Shown one piece after another: positions 1-8,271 of a stretch of DNA of 64,000 nt. The notes under the pieces were generated by a model. It did no database searches. It saw only the letters and a program-made list of their open reading frames with translations, and was not told the DNA's origin. This DNA is from Kutzneria sp. CA-103260 (GTDB lineage Bacteria; Actinomycetota; Actinomycetes; Mycobacteriales; Pseudonocardiaceae): contig NZ_CP073318.1 of NCBI RefSeq assembly GCF_018263855.1, positions 1,364,001 to 1,428,000 on the forward strand, written 5' to 3'. Made by a program: the position numbers and the translations under genes. Every line of letters begins with the position of its first letter. Position 1 is the first letter of the stretch.

Positions 1-143
1 CGCCGGGCCCGGGCCAGGCCGTCGGAACCCGGGTCGATGCCGGCCATGGCGGCCACGTGCAGGCCGGTCGACAGCCGCTTGATCTTGAACATCATGTCGG
101 TGCCGATGTTGCCGGAACCGATCACCACCGCTCCCGCGGTCAT
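1..143 (-). CDS. acetaldehyde dehydrogenase (acylating), N-terminal part
   Basis: The window edge cuts this gene; only the first ~47 codons are present. The N-terminus has a Rossmann nucleotide-binding motif ([15 protein letters not shown]) followed by a region typical of the acylating acetaldehyde dehydrogenases (MhpF/HsaG/DmpF type). These convert the acetaldehyde released by 4-hydroxy-2-oxovalerate aldolase into acetyl-CoA, the last step of catechol meta-cleavage. The ATG overlaps the stop of the upstream hydratase gene by one base (TGATG), so the two are co-translated. The partner aldolase is expected just outside the window. Assignment rests on a short N-terminus but the context agrees. 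Confidence 0.85.
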   Translation of the reverse strand, partial: MTAGAVVIGSGNIGTDMMFKIKRLSTGLHVAAMAGIDPGSDGLARAR

Positions 144-934
144 CACGCACCTCCGTCGTCGGTGAACACGGCTTGGACCTTGCCCAGACCGTCCAGGCGG
201 GCGGTGAAGACCCCCGGGGCGGTGACCTTGACCATGGGGCCCAGCGCGCCGGACAGCACCACCTCGCCGGCCCGCAGCGGTGCGCCGCGCCGGGCCACTT
301 CCCGGGCCAGCCAGGCGACCGCGACGATCGGGTTGGCCATGCAGGCGGCCCCCGAGCCGACCGAGACCGGCTCGCCGTCGTGTTCCACGACCATGCCGAC
401 CTGGGCGAGGTCGAGGCCGTTGAGGGAGAACGGGGTGCAGCCGAGGGTGTAGAGCCCGCTGGACGCGTTGTCGGCCACCGTGTCGGTGATGCGGATGTCC
501 CAACCGTCCACTCGGGAGTCCACGATCTCGATGGCCGCGACGACGAAGTCGGTGGCCCGGATGACATCCGTGACCGACGCGTCCGACAGATCGATGTCGC
601 GGCCGAGAACGAAGGCGATCTCCGCTTCGACCCGCGGCTGGAGCAGGCGGCCGAGCGGGACCGCTTCGCCGGTGGCGTAGCCCATGTCCGCGAACAGCGT
701 GCCGAAGTCCGGCTGGTAGACGCCGAACTGGCTGCGGACCGAGTCTGAGGTGAGGCCGATCTTGCGGCCCACGACGCGGGTCGTGGCGGCCCGCTGGGCC
801 GTGAGCAGCTCCTGCACGGCGTAGGCGGCGTCGATGTCGTGCTCGCCGATGAGGTCGCGGACCGGGGCACACGGCTGGCCCGTCTCCGCCGCCCGCTTCA
901 GGCGGTCGGCCGCTCGCTGGATCTGGGGGTTCAC
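143..934 (-). CDS. 2-keto-4-pentenoate hydratase (MhpD family)
   Basis: This enzyme hydrates 2-hydroxypenta-2,4-dienoate to 4-hydroxy-2-oxovalerate in the meta-cleavage pathway. The FAH-fold family signatures are clear: GRKIGLTS, then [11 protein letters not shown], then [13 protein letters not shown] with the metal-binding acidic residues. The QPDFGTL segment favours hydratase over the homologous 4-oxalocrotonate decarboxylase. I chose the GTG at 934 (reading [11 protein letters not shown]) because family members begin near this point. An in-frame ATG at 967 is also possible, while one at 985 would run into the divergent IclR gene that starts at 975. It is translationally coupled to the acetaldehyde dehydrogenase gene downstream. 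Confidence 0.88.
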   Translation of the reverse strand: MNPQIQRAADRLKRAAETGQPCAPVRDLIGEHDIDAAYAVQELLTAQRAATTRVVGRKIGLTSDSVRSQFGVYQPDFGTLFADMGYATGEAVPLGRLLQPRVEAEIAFVLGRDIDLSDASVTDVIRATDFVVAAIEIVDSRVDGWDIRITDTVADNASSGLYTLGCTPFSLNGLDLAQVGMVVEHDGEPVSVGSGAACMANPIVAVAWLAREVARRGAPLRAGEVVLSGALGPMVKVTAPGVFTARLDGLGKVQAVFTDDGGA

Positions 935-974
935 GAGGTCGACGATGGCGGTCGCACGTGGCACCATGCCAGCT

Positions 975-1730
975 ATGCGTTCCACTCAGCGAGACGACGG
1001 TCAGAACTCGGTGCTGGGCCGGACGGTTTCCCTGCTGTCGGCCTTCCGTCCGGACGACGACCGGTGCGTGACGCTGTCCGAACTGGCCCGGCGCTCGGGG
1101 GTGGCCAAGCCGACCGCGCACCGGCTGGCCATGCAGCTGGTGGAGCTGGGCATGCTGGAGCCGGGGGAGGGCGGGCTCAGGTTGGGGCTGCGGGTGTTCG
1201 AGCTGGGGCAGCTGGTGCCGCGGCAGCGGGGTCTGCGGGACGCGGCGCGGCCGTACCTGGAGGACCTGCACCGGGCGTCGGGGGAGACCGTGCACCTCGC
1301 CGTGCTGGAAGCGCCGGATGTCGTGTACCTCGACAAGCTCACCAGCCGCGCCGCCCCGGCCGTGCCGTCCCGTATCGGCGGCCGGATGCCCGCCCACGCC
1401 ACTGCCGTAGGCAAGGCGCTGCTGGCCCATGCCACCGAGGAAGTGCGGGAAATCGTGCTGTCACGGCCGTTGGAGCGCATCACGCCCCGGACCGTGGTTA
1501 TGCGCGGGGTGTTGATGCGGGAACTCCGGAGGGTGCGAACCGAAGGCGTGGCGCACGAGTACGAGGAATCGGCCAACGGCGTGGTGTGCGCGGCCTGCCC
1601 CGTGGTGGACGGGCAGGGCCGGGCGATCGCCGCGGTGTCGGTGCAGGGCTGGGTGAACCGGATGCAGATCGACCGGGTGGTGCCGGCGCTGCGAACCACG
1701 GCGTTGATGCTGTCACGGCAGTGGGGGTGA
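975..1730 (+). CDS. IclR-family transcriptional regulator
   Basis: The protein has 251 aa. An N-terminal winged helix-turn-helix ([19 protein letters not shown], about residues 37-55) is followed by the IclR effector domain, with the typical [12 protein letters not shown] segment and, near the C-terminus, the conserved [14 protein letters not shown] region. IclR proteins commonly control aromatic catabolism. This one is divergent from the hydratase/acetaldehyde dehydrogenase genes with a gap of only about 40 bp, so it probably regulates them and itself. The ATG at 975 gives a family-typical N-terminus; a longer in-frame extension exists but would overlap the hydratase gene. Confidence 0.92.
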   Translation: MRSTQRDDGQNSVLGRTVSLLSAFRPDDDRCVTLSELARRSGVAKPTAHRLAMQLVELGMLEPGEGGLRLGLRVFELGQLVPRQRGLRDAARPYLEDLHRASGETVHLAVLEAPDVVYLDKLTSRAAPAVPSRIGGRMPAHATAVGKALLAHATEEVREIVLSRPLERITPRTVVMRGVLMRELRRVRTEGVAHEYEESANGVVCAACPVVDGQGRAIAAVSVQGWVNRMQIDRVVPALRTTALMLSRQWG

Positions 1731-1735
1731 GATGC

Positions 1736-2839
1736 TCAGGAGGGCATGCGCAGCACCGGCTTGAGGACCTCGCCGGTCTCAGCGGCGGCGAGCGCGTCAC
1801 TGATCCGTTCGAGCGGGAAGTAGGTCACGAGTTCGTCGAAGGCGAACCGGTGCTGGCGGTACAGGTCGAGCAACGTGGGGATCAGCGTCGAGCTCCGGCC
1901 TTCGCCACCGAGGATGCCGACGACCCGTTTGCCCCACAGGGTGCTGAGGTGGTCCAGTTCGAGCCGCGCGTCGGCGGGTGCGCCGCCGATGAGGGCGCAG
2001 ACACCCCGCATGCCGACGGAGTCCACGGCTTGTCGGCACACGGCGATGACTCCGGTGCACTCCAGGCTGAAATCAGCGGGCCCGGCGCAGACCTCGTGCA
2101 CCGCGGCGACGGGGTCGGTCTCGCCGGCGTCGATGACGTCGGTGGCGCCTAACCTGCGCGCGAGGGTGAGCCGCGACGGGTGTCGGTCCACGGCGATGAT
2201 CCTGGTGGCGCCGCTGTTGCGGGCGGCCATGACGGCGGCCAGCCCGACCGGGCCGACACCGTAGACGACGAGGCTGGCGCCGCTGTGCGGGCGCAGCACG
2301 TTGAGCACGGCCCCGGCACCCGTGGAGAGCCCGCATGCCAACGGTCCGAGCAATTCCAGTGGCAGATCGGGATCGACGGTCACGAGGCCTCGGTAGGGCA
2401 CCACAGCGTGCGTGGCGAACGACGACTGCCCGAAGAAGTGGCTCGACAACGGTGTGCCGTCGGGCATGCGCAGCGCGGTGGAACCGTCCGCACGACCACC
2501 GCCGACGAGAAGTTCCTTCAACCGCAGGCAATAGCGAGGCTGGCCGTCGAGACAGTTCGGGCATTCACCACACCACGGCCAGCCCAGCACGACGTGATCC
2601 CCCTCGCGGACACCAACCACACCGGACCCGACGGCGGCCACCACACCCGCCCCCTCGTGCCCGAGCACGCCGGGCAGCGGGAACGGGAGGTCGCCGTGCC
2701 GCGTGATGGAATCGGTGTGGCAGATTCCGGTCGCGACCACGCGGACCAGCACCTCGCCGGGCCGGGGATCGTCCAGCAGCACCTCCCTCAGTGCGAACGG
2801 TCCGTGCCGCTGCTCGACAACGGCGGCCGTGATCTTCAT
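1736..2839 (-). CDS. zinc-dependent alcohol dehydrogenase (MDR family)
   Basis: The 367-aa medium-chain dehydrogenase/reductase has catalytic zinc ligands near Cys40 and in GHEGAG (His61, Glu62). It has a four-cysteine structural zinc loop (CGECPNC and a following Cys, about residues 93-107) and a Rossmann motif VYGVGPVGLAAV. Its overall pattern resembles aryl-alcohol/benzyl-alcohol dehydrogenases, so the substrate is probably an aromatic or bulky primary alcohol or aldehyde with NAD(P); this is inference. It is the last gene of a four-gene operon and its ATG overlaps the stop of the sirtuin gene (ATGA). The start is supported by that coupling. Confidence 0.88.
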   Translation of the reverse strand: MKITAAVVEQRHGPFALREVLLDDPRPGEVLVRVVATGICHTDSITRHGDLPFPLPGVLGHEGAGVVAAVGSGVVGVREGDHVVLGWPWCGECPNCLDGQPRYCLRLKELLVGGGRADGSTALRMPDGTPLSSHFFGQSSFATHAVVPYRGLVTVDPDLPLELLGPLACGLSTGAGAVLNVLRPHSGASLVVYGVGPVGLAAVMAARNSGATRIIAVDRHPSRLTLARRLGATDVIDAGETDPVAAVHEVCAGPADFSLECTGVIAVCRQAVDSVGMRGVCALIGGAPADARLELDHLSTLWGKRVVGILGGEGRSSTLIPTLLDLYRQHRFAFDELVTYFPLERISDALAAAETGEVLKPVLRMPS

Positions 2840-3660
2840 GTCATCGCCTCCAGCACGTCCTCGACGCCGGCGGCGATGGACAGCGCCCGCTCGGCCAGGT
2901 CGGTGGGCACGTCGGGATACTCGGGGTTGATCCGCACCAGTCGGGTGGTCGGCGAGTGGCGGGTGATGGTCTCGGTGGGCCGGCGGATCACGGTCGGAGT
3001 GTTCATGCCCGCGCCGATCTCGATGACCAGCAGCCGGGACGGGGTGTCCAGCCACCGGCTCAGGCGCCGCGCGGTCGGGACGTAGTGGTCGTCGATGAAC
3101 TCCGGTCCCTTGTGCACGTTGAGGAACACGTCGCCGCCGCAGTGGGGACAGTGCGGCACGGCTTCGTCCAGGACGGTGCCGGTGCCCGGGTCGTAACTGG
3201 CCAGCGCGGTGTCGATGATCGGTCGGCTCTCCCAGGTACTGCCGGTGCACGGGATCTCGCACTGGTAGCGGGCGTAGTCCCCCTGCGGGGTCCACACCCG
3301 GTCCGGCGCGAAACCGTTTCGCTCGAACAGTCCGTCCACATTGGACGTGACAACGAAGTGATCCCGGTCGCCGACGAGCTCGCGCAGCCGCTGGTAGACC
3401 GGGTTGGGGCCGGGACCGAACCGGATGTCGTCGACGTGGACGGCCCAGTATCCCCACAGCAGTTGTGGCGGCAGCGGCAGTCCGATCAGCTGGTACCGGG
3501 CCCGGAGGCCCTGGCGGTACAGGGCAGGGAACAGCTCGGCGAACCGGCGGGTGTCGGTGTAGTCGTAGCCGGCTGCCGCCGACAGCCCCGCGCCGGCGGC
3601 GACGAGCACGCGATCGGCCTCGTCGAGCCACCGGCGGAAGGTGCGGATCGTCAGGTCCAT
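2836..3660 (-). CDS. class M sirtuin-like protein (SirTM), NAD-dependent ADP-ribosyltransferase candidate
   Basis: This is a 274-aa Sir2-fold protein. The NAD-binding GAGLSAAAGYDY (residues 23-34) and TSNVDGLF (105-112, with Asn107 and Asp109) are present, with two zinc cysteine pairs (Cys134/138 and Cys171/174). The position of the usual catalytic histidine is occupied by Gln126 in TPQGD. That fits class M sirtuins, which ADP-ribosylate a lipoylated carrier protein rather than deacetylate. The gene overlaps the macrodomain gene by 10 nt and the alcohol dehydrogenase by 4 nt. Family pairing with a macrodomain hydrolase is established; the substrate here is unknown because no GcvH-L or lipoate ligase gene is adjacent. 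Confidence 0.85.
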   Translation of the reverse strand: MDLTIRTFRRWLDEADRVLVAAGAGLSAAAGYDYTDTRRFAELFPALYRQGLRARYQLIGLPLPPQLLWGYWAVHVDDIRFGPGPNPVYQRLRELVGDRDHFVVTSNVDGLFERNGFAPDRVWTPQGDYARYQCEIPCTGSTWESRPIIDTALASYDPGTGTVLDEAVPHCPHCGGDVFLNVHKGPEFIDDHYVPTARRLSRWLDTPSRLLVIEIGAGMNTPTVIRRPTETITRHSPTTRLVRINPEYPDVPTDLAERALSIAAGVEDVLEAMT

Positions 3661-4511
3661 GTCGTCAACTGCTCCAGGTACGCGGCGAGGTCGTCGGCGC
3701 CGAACGTGGTGAACACGACGCGGTCGAATCGACCAGGATGCCGACTCAACCAGCCCTCCACTGTGGACAGTGCGATCCCCGCGGCGGGTGTCTTGGGGAA
3801 TCCGAAGACACCGGTGCTGACGCCGCAGAACGCGATCGTGCGGATCTGGTCCACCTCGGCCGCCAGGTCCAGGCAGGCCCGATAGGAGTCGGCCAACGCC
3901 CGCCGGTCGGCCAGATGGACCGGCCCGGTCACGATCGGACCCACTGTATGGAGGACGTAGCGTGCGGGCAGGTGGTAGCCCCGGGTGATCTTGGCGGTGC
4001 CGGTCGGCTCGGGCGCGCCCTGGGCGGCCATGATCGTGTTGCAGTCCTCGCGCAGCCGGGGGCCGGCGGCGCTGTGGATGGCGTTGTCGACACAGTGGTG
4101 CCTCGGCAGGAAACAGCCCAGCAGGGCGCTGTTGGCGGCGTTGACGATCGCGTCGGCGGCCAGCGTGGTGATGTCGCCTCGCCACACCGACGTGTGATCC
4201 GCGGCCGGGTAGGTCGTGTCCAGCCGAACACTGGCGATCGTGGGCAGGGTCAGCGGGTCCGTCCAGGCCCGCCGGGAGTTTCCCGCGGCCAGCAATACGT
4301 CCACGGCGGCGGCGACCTCCGGCTCCATCGGACCGGGCGCGCGACGGGGCAGCACGTCCCGCAGCGTCTCCCCGGTCTGGCCGCCGAGCAGCCGCGCCGC
4401 GTCCTGGACGAGCCGGTCCGGCGGGGCAGCCGCCCCGGTCGGTCGGAACGGCTCGTCCAGTGCGATCGCCTCGCGGTACGCGCTCAGCAGCAACGCGTGC
4501 AGGGTGTCCAT
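3651..4511 (-). CDS. zinc-type macrodomain protein (protein-ADP-ribose hydrolase)
   Basis: The 286-aa protein carries a C-terminal macrodomain: GDIT (112-115), DAIVNAAN (120-127) and the loop GCFLPRHHCVDNAIH (132-146). The Cys/His/Cys-rich loop is the signature of the zinc-containing macrodomains found beside class M sirtuins, which remove ADP-ribose from the sirtuin's target. The first ~100 residues are helical and typical of this subfamily. The gene lies 4 bp after the SnoaL-like gene and overlaps the sirtuin gene by 10 nt, so the writer and eraser of the modification are co-produced. Its exact target is not evident. Confidence 0.88.
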   Translation of the reverse strand: MDTLHALLLSAYREAIALDEPFRPTGAAAPPDRLVQDAARLLGGQTGETLRDVLPRRAPGPMEPEVAAAVDVLLAAGNSRRAWTDPLTLPTIASVRLDTTYPAADHTSVWRGDITTLAADAIVNAANSALLGCFLPRHHCVDNAIHSAAGPRLREDCNTIMAAQGAPEPTGTAKITRGYHLPARYVLHTVGPIVTGPVHLADRRALADSYRACLDLAAEVDQIRTIAFCGVSTGVFGFPKTPAAGIALSTVEGWLSRHPGRFDRVVFTTFGADDLAAYLEQLTTWT

Positions 4512-4515
4512 CAGC

Positions 4516-5271
4516 TCAGAAGATGCCGTTGCGGTGCGGCAACTCGGCGGGGATCGGCGCGATGACGTCCCAGTGCTCGACGATGCGGCCGTCGGCCACC
4601 CGGAACAGATCCCAGTACGCCACCGGTTCGCCGAACTCGCCCTCGGACTGGAGCAGCACCAGGTCGCCGTCGGCGATCATCCGGTGCACGGTCTTGTAGA
4701 CCAGGTTCTTGCCCTGCTCGGCCCACTTCGCGGCGGCGGCGCCGAAGCCGTCGATCCCGTCGGCGGCCTCGGGGTTGTGCTGGTGGTACGTCTCGGTCGA
4801 GATGTAGTCGGGGATCACGGAGTAGTCGGCGTCCTGGAGGATCCGCCGGGCGAACTCGGCGACCAGGGCGCGGCTGGCCTCGGTGTCCGCCGTGGCCAGG
4901 GGGTCGACCGGCCCGTCGGTCTGCGACCGGCCGCTGGCCGTGGTGGCCACCACCGGCGTGAGGCCGTCCCAGTGCTCGGCCAGCTTGCCGTTCTCGACGC
5001 GGAACAGGTCGAACGCCACCAAGGGGGTGGGCCCGAAGCCGTGGTAGACGCCGTGCAGCGCGACCAGGTCGCCGTCGGCGACGACCCGCGCGAGTTCGTA
5101 GCGGAAGCCGTCCGGCAGGTTGGCGACCAGACCGCGCAGCGCCTCGGGACCGTCGGCGGCCAGCGAGCTGTGCTGCCGGTAGTCCGGCGCCACCCAGCGA
5201 TCCACCGCCGACGGGTCGCGGTCGCCGAACAGCTCACCGGCGGCCTTGAGCACGAGTTCCTTGTTGTTCAT
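4516..5271 (-). CDS. protein with two SnoaL-like (NTF2-fold) domains
   Basis: The 251-aa protein is built of two tandem NTF2/SnoaL-like domains of about 120 residues. Each has a YR/YHQH segment (YRQHSSLAADG near 30 and YHQHNPEAADG near 160) and ends in a strand like GRIVEHWDVIAPIP. Such proteins are usually small-molecule cyclases, isomerases, hydrolases or binding proteins; the substrate cannot be inferred. It heads the operon with the macrodomain, sirtuin and alcohol dehydrogenase and is divergent from an AraC regulator. I chose ATG 5271 (MNNKELVLKA), the natural N-terminus of the first domain, over an in-frame upstream start at 5289. Confidence 0.8.
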   Translation of the reverse strand: MNNKELVLKAAGELFGDRDPSAVDRWVAPDYRQHSSLAADGPEALRGLVANLPDGFRYELARVVADGDLVALHGVYHGFGPTPLVAFDLFRVENGKLAEHWDGLTPVVATTASGRSQTDGPVDPLATADTEASRALVAEFARRILQDADYSVIPDYISTETYHQHNPEAADGIDGFGAAAAKWAEQGKNLVYKTVHRMIADGDLVLLQSEGEFGEPVAYWDLFRVADGRIVEHWDVIAPIPAELPHRNGIF

Positions 5272-5372
5272 CACGTGTCCGCTTCTCACGGTCGGCGGGC
5301 CCGGCGCCCGCCGTCGACCGCTTCACGATCTCCCGCGGGCGGCGCCGGCACGAGGTAGGATCGGGAACCGCT

Positions 5373-6257
5373 ATGGTCAGAAGTGGACAGGACCGACCTC
5401 TGGTCGAGTTCGGCTTCAGTAATCCGGACCGGCCACGGCTCGGCGTCGAGTTGGTGGACTACTCGCTGCTGAGCAGTCGCTTGCCGCCGGAAACGCTGGC
5501 CGCGGTGCATCGGACGGACTTCCACCAGCTGTTTCTGTTCCGGGCCGGCGAGGCCTCGACGATGGTCGATTTCGCCGACCTGCACTGTCCGGCCGGCACG
5601 CTGCTCTCTGTCTGCCCCGGTCGCGTGCTCCGTCTGCCGCGGGCCGTCACCGCCGACGTGGACGCGGTCGCCGTGTTGTTCACGGTGTCGTTCCCGCCCC
5701 GGCTGGAGCGGGTGCGGACGCTGCTCAGCCCGTTCGGACCGGTCACCTGGTCCGTGCCGGCCGAGGAGTGGGGCGGCATCGACCGGGCGGTCAGCGAGCT
5801 CCAGGTTGAGTACAGCAGGGCGGCGGCGGAGAACTCCACGGTCTCCACGGATCTCGTCCGGCAGTTGCTCGGCGCTCTGCTGCTGCGTGTCGCGCGGCTG
5901 CCGGTGGCCATCGACCACGCCGACGACGGCCACCGAAGTGACGAGACCTTCCAAAGCTTCCGACGCGAACTCGAAAAGGACTTCGCGACGACGCGCAACG
6001 CGGCCGTCTACGCGGGCCGGATCGGCTATTCGTTGCGTAGCCTCAACCGCGCCTGTCAGGCGGCGACCGGTCGTTCGGCCAAGGCCCTGATCGACGCGCG
6101 GGTCGCCTTGGAGGCCAAGCGAATGCTCGCGCACACCACGCTCTCGGCGGCGGCTGTCGGTCACCGCCTCGGGTTCAGCGAGGCCACCAACTTCACCAAG
6201 TTCTTCGTCCGCGAGACCGGACTGACTCCCGGCGCCTTCCGCGCCGACGAGCTCTGA
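5373..6257 (+). CDS. AraC-family transcriptional regulator
   Basis: The 294-aa regulator has an N-terminal ligand-binding region (about 1-170) and a C-terminal AraC-type double helix-turn-helix (about 205-290). The latter includes AGRIGYSLRSLNRACQAATG and the conserved GFSEATNFTKFFVRETG ending. It is divergently transcribed from the SnoaL-macrodomain-sirtuin-dehydrogenase operon across about 100 bp, which makes it the likely activator of that operon. A TAGGAT sequence at about 5356-5361 could be its -10 element. It converges with the PadR gene with no spacing between the two stop codons. Confidence 0.9.
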   Translation: MVRSGQDRPLVEFGFSNPDRPRLGVELVDYSLLSSRLPPETLAAVHRTDFHQLFLFRAGEASTMVDFADLHCPAGTLLSVCPGRVLRLPRAVTADVDAVAVLFTVSFPPRLERVRTLLSPFGPVTWSVPAEEWGGIDRAVSELQVEYSRAAAENSTVSTDLVRQLLGALLLRVARLPVAIDHADDGHRSDETFQSFRRELEKDFATTRNAAVYAGRIGYSLRSLNRACQAATGRSAKALIDARVALEAKRMLAHTTLSAAAVGHRLGFSEATNFTKFFVRETGLTPGAFRADEL

Positions 6258-6830
6258 CTAGGACTCCAGCAGTCGCTGTCCTTCGCGGGCCCACTCCGCC
6301 TTGGCCCGCGCCACCGCCGCGATGCCATCGAACACATGCGCCTTCAGCCGGGCGATCCGGTCGTGCTCCTCGGGATCCCGCCGCGACAGCCGCTCCTTGA
6401 GCAGTGCGGTGTCCTTGCGTAGCAACCGATCCCGGTGGGCCTCGGCCTCGGTGGCGGCCTTGTCCTGCTCGGCGATGAACGCGTCGAGCACGGCCACCGC
6501 TTCGGCCGCGGGGATCATGTCGAAGTTCAGGGCCTGCACCATGAACGGATCCCGGGGCGGCGCCGCGTCGTGCGCCACCCCGAGCCACGATGCCAGCTCG
6601 GCATGTCCCTTCTCGGTCACCGAGTACACGGTCCGGGTCAGCCGGGGCCCGCGCGCCTCCTCGTCGCCGGCGATCAGGCCGGCCTGTTCCATCCGGCGCA
6701 GCATGGGGTAGATCTGGCTCTGCGGCGCGGCCCAGATCCAGCCGGTGGAGCCGTCGAAGAACCGCACCAGGTCGTAGCCGGACATCGGGCGTGCCTCCAG
6801 CACCCCCAACAAGGCATGCTGTAGGGACAT
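6258..6830 (-). CDS. PadR-family transcriptional regulator
   Basis: The 190-aa protein has the PadR winged-helix N-terminus (ALLGVLEARPMSGYDLVRFF, then QSQIYPMLRRMEQAGLI) and a C-terminal helical dimerisation domain with a Vir_C/PadR_C pattern. PadR regulators often sense phenolic acids and repress their catabolic genes. It is the last gene of the operon encoding the aldolase-fold protein, transporter and HMS dehydrogenase, so it is probably an autoregulated repressor of that operon. It may act at the large dyad at about 10236-10295. That operator assignment is inference. Confidence 0.9.
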   Translation of the reverse strand: MSLQHALLGVLEARPMSGYDLVRFFDGSTGWIWAAPQSQIYPMLRRMEQAGLIAGDEEARGPRLTRTVYSVTEKGHAELASWLGVAHDAAPPRDPFMVQALNFDMIPAAEAVAVLDAFIAEQDKAATEAEAHRDRLLRKDTALLKERLSRRDPEEHDRIARLKAHVFDGIAAVARAKAEWAREGQRLLES

Positions 6831-6846
6831 GATCCGATAGTAACGG

Positions 6847-8271
6847 TCAGGCGCCGACGCGCATGCTCACGGTCTTCGGCTCGGTGAAGAACTCCCGGCT
6901 GAAGGTGCCGCCCTCCCGCCCGAGCCCCGAGTCGCCGACGCCGCCGAACGGGGCCCGCAGGTCGCGCACGAAGAAGCAGTTGACCCACACGTTCCCGCTG
7001 CGCAGCGAAGCCGCGACCCGGTGCGCCCGGTTCAGGCCCTCGCTGAACACCATGGCCGACAGCCCGTACGGAGTGTCGTTGGCCAGCCGAACACCGTCTT
7101 CCTCGGTGGCGAACGGCGTCACGGTGACGACCGGCCCGAACACTTCTTCCCGCTGCACCGGCGCATCCGCCGGCACGTCGGTCAACACCGTGGGCCGCAC
7201 GAACCAGTCGTGGTCCAGGCCACCGGTGACGACGGTCGCCCCGAGCATCTTCGACGGGTCCAGATACCCGACCACCTTCGCGTAGTGCTTGGCGCTGGCC
7301 AGTGGCCCGATCGCCGTCGACGGATCGGACGGATCGCCCAGCGTCATCGCCTCGGCCGCGGCCACGAACCGGGACAGGAACTCGTCGTAGACCCCCTGCT
7401 GCACGTACAGGCGCGAGCCGGCCAGGCACACCTGCCCGGTGTTGCTGAACGCGGCCCGGATCGACCAGTCCACCGCCAGGTCCAGGTCGGCGTCGTCGAA
7501 CACCAGGTTCGAGCCCTTGCCACCCAGTTCCAGGCTGACCGGCGTCAGGTTGGCCGCGCCGGCGGTCGCGATGGCCCGGCCGGTCACCGACGACCCGGTG
7601 AACGTGATCCGGTCCACGCGCGGATCCTGCGTCAGCACCGCGCCGGCGTCCCCGAAGCCCAGCACCACGTTCAGCACCCCCTCGGGGATACCGGCCTCCA
7701 ACGCCAGCCGGCCGATGATCGCCGCCGAGCGCGGGGTGTCCTCGGCCGGCTTGAGCACCACCGTGTTGCCCCAGGCCAGCGCCGGCGCGATCTTCCACGT
7801 CGCCAGCATCAGCGGGAAGTTCCACGGGGAGATCGCCGCCACCACACCGGCCGACTCGTATCGGGTGTAGGTGTGCATGCCGATGTCCGACGGCAGGGTC
7901 TCGGCGACCGACAGCCGGGCGTGGTCGGCGAAGAACCGGAAGTTCTGGGCCGATCGCGGCACGTCGTGCGAGGCCGCGGCGGCGATCGGCTTGCCCATGT
8001 CCCGGCCCTCGGCCTCGCCGAGCTCCGCCGCGTGCTCCTCCATCAGGTCGGCGAACCTGTGCAGCAGCCGCCCGCGCTCGGCGAAACCCATGCGGGGCCA
8101 AGGACCCTCGTCGAAGGCCTTGCGGGCCGCGGCGACCGCCAGGTCCACATCGGACGCCGACGCCCGGGCCACGGTGGCGTAGCTCTGCTGGGTGAACGGA
8201 TCGATGTCGTCGTAGGTGGCGCCGTCCGCGGAGTCGGTCTCCACGCCGCCGATGACGTGCTGGATCTTCAC
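6847..8271 (-). CDS. 2-hydroxymuconic semialdehyde dehydrogenase
   Basis: This 474-aa aldehyde dehydrogenase oxidises 2-hydroxymuconate 6-semialdehyde to 2-hydroxymuconate (4-oxalocrotonate branch) with NAD. The catalytic machinery is visible: ISPWNFPLMLATWK, ELGGKGSN with the general-base Glu, and TGQVCLAGSR with the nucleophilic Cys. The C-terminal FFVRDLRAPFGGVGDSGLGR resembles the DmpC/XylG subgroup and supports the substrate. Translation starts at GTG 8271, with GAGGGAG eight bases upstream, overlapping the transporter stop by 4 nt. The tautomerase that takes the next step is encoded at 11224-11415. Confidence 0.88.
   Translation of the reverse strand: MKIQHVIGGVETDSADGATYDDIDPFTQQSYATVARASASDVDLAVAAARKAFDEGPWPRMGFAERGRLLHRFADLMEEHAAELGEAEGRDMGKPIAAAASHDVPRSAQNFRFFADHARLSVAETLPSDIGMHTYTRYESAGVVAAISPWNFPLMLATWKIAPALAWGNTVVLKPAEDTPRSAAIIGRLALEAGIPEGVLNVVLGFGDAGAVLTQDPRVDRITFTGSSVTGRAIATAGAANLTPVSLELGGKGSNLVFDDADLDLAVDWSIRAAFSNTGQVCLAGSRLYVQQGVYDEFLSRFVAAAEAMTLGDPSDPSTAIGPLASAKHYAKVVGYLDPSKMLGATVVTGGLDHDWFVRPTVLTDVPADAPVQREEVFGPVVTVTPFATEEDGVRLANDTPYGLSAMVFSEGLNRAHRVAASLRSGNVWVNCFFVRDLRAPFGGVGDSGLGREGGTFSREFFTEPKTVSMRVGA

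Noticed and set aside
1736-3631. Very long open frames running opposite or across real genes (e.g. over the alcohol dehydrogenase and sirtuin, and similar ones throughout)
   Set aside because: Their translations are Arg/Ala/Pro/Gly-rich without domain motifs outside the genuine part; they are shadows caused by high G+C third positions.
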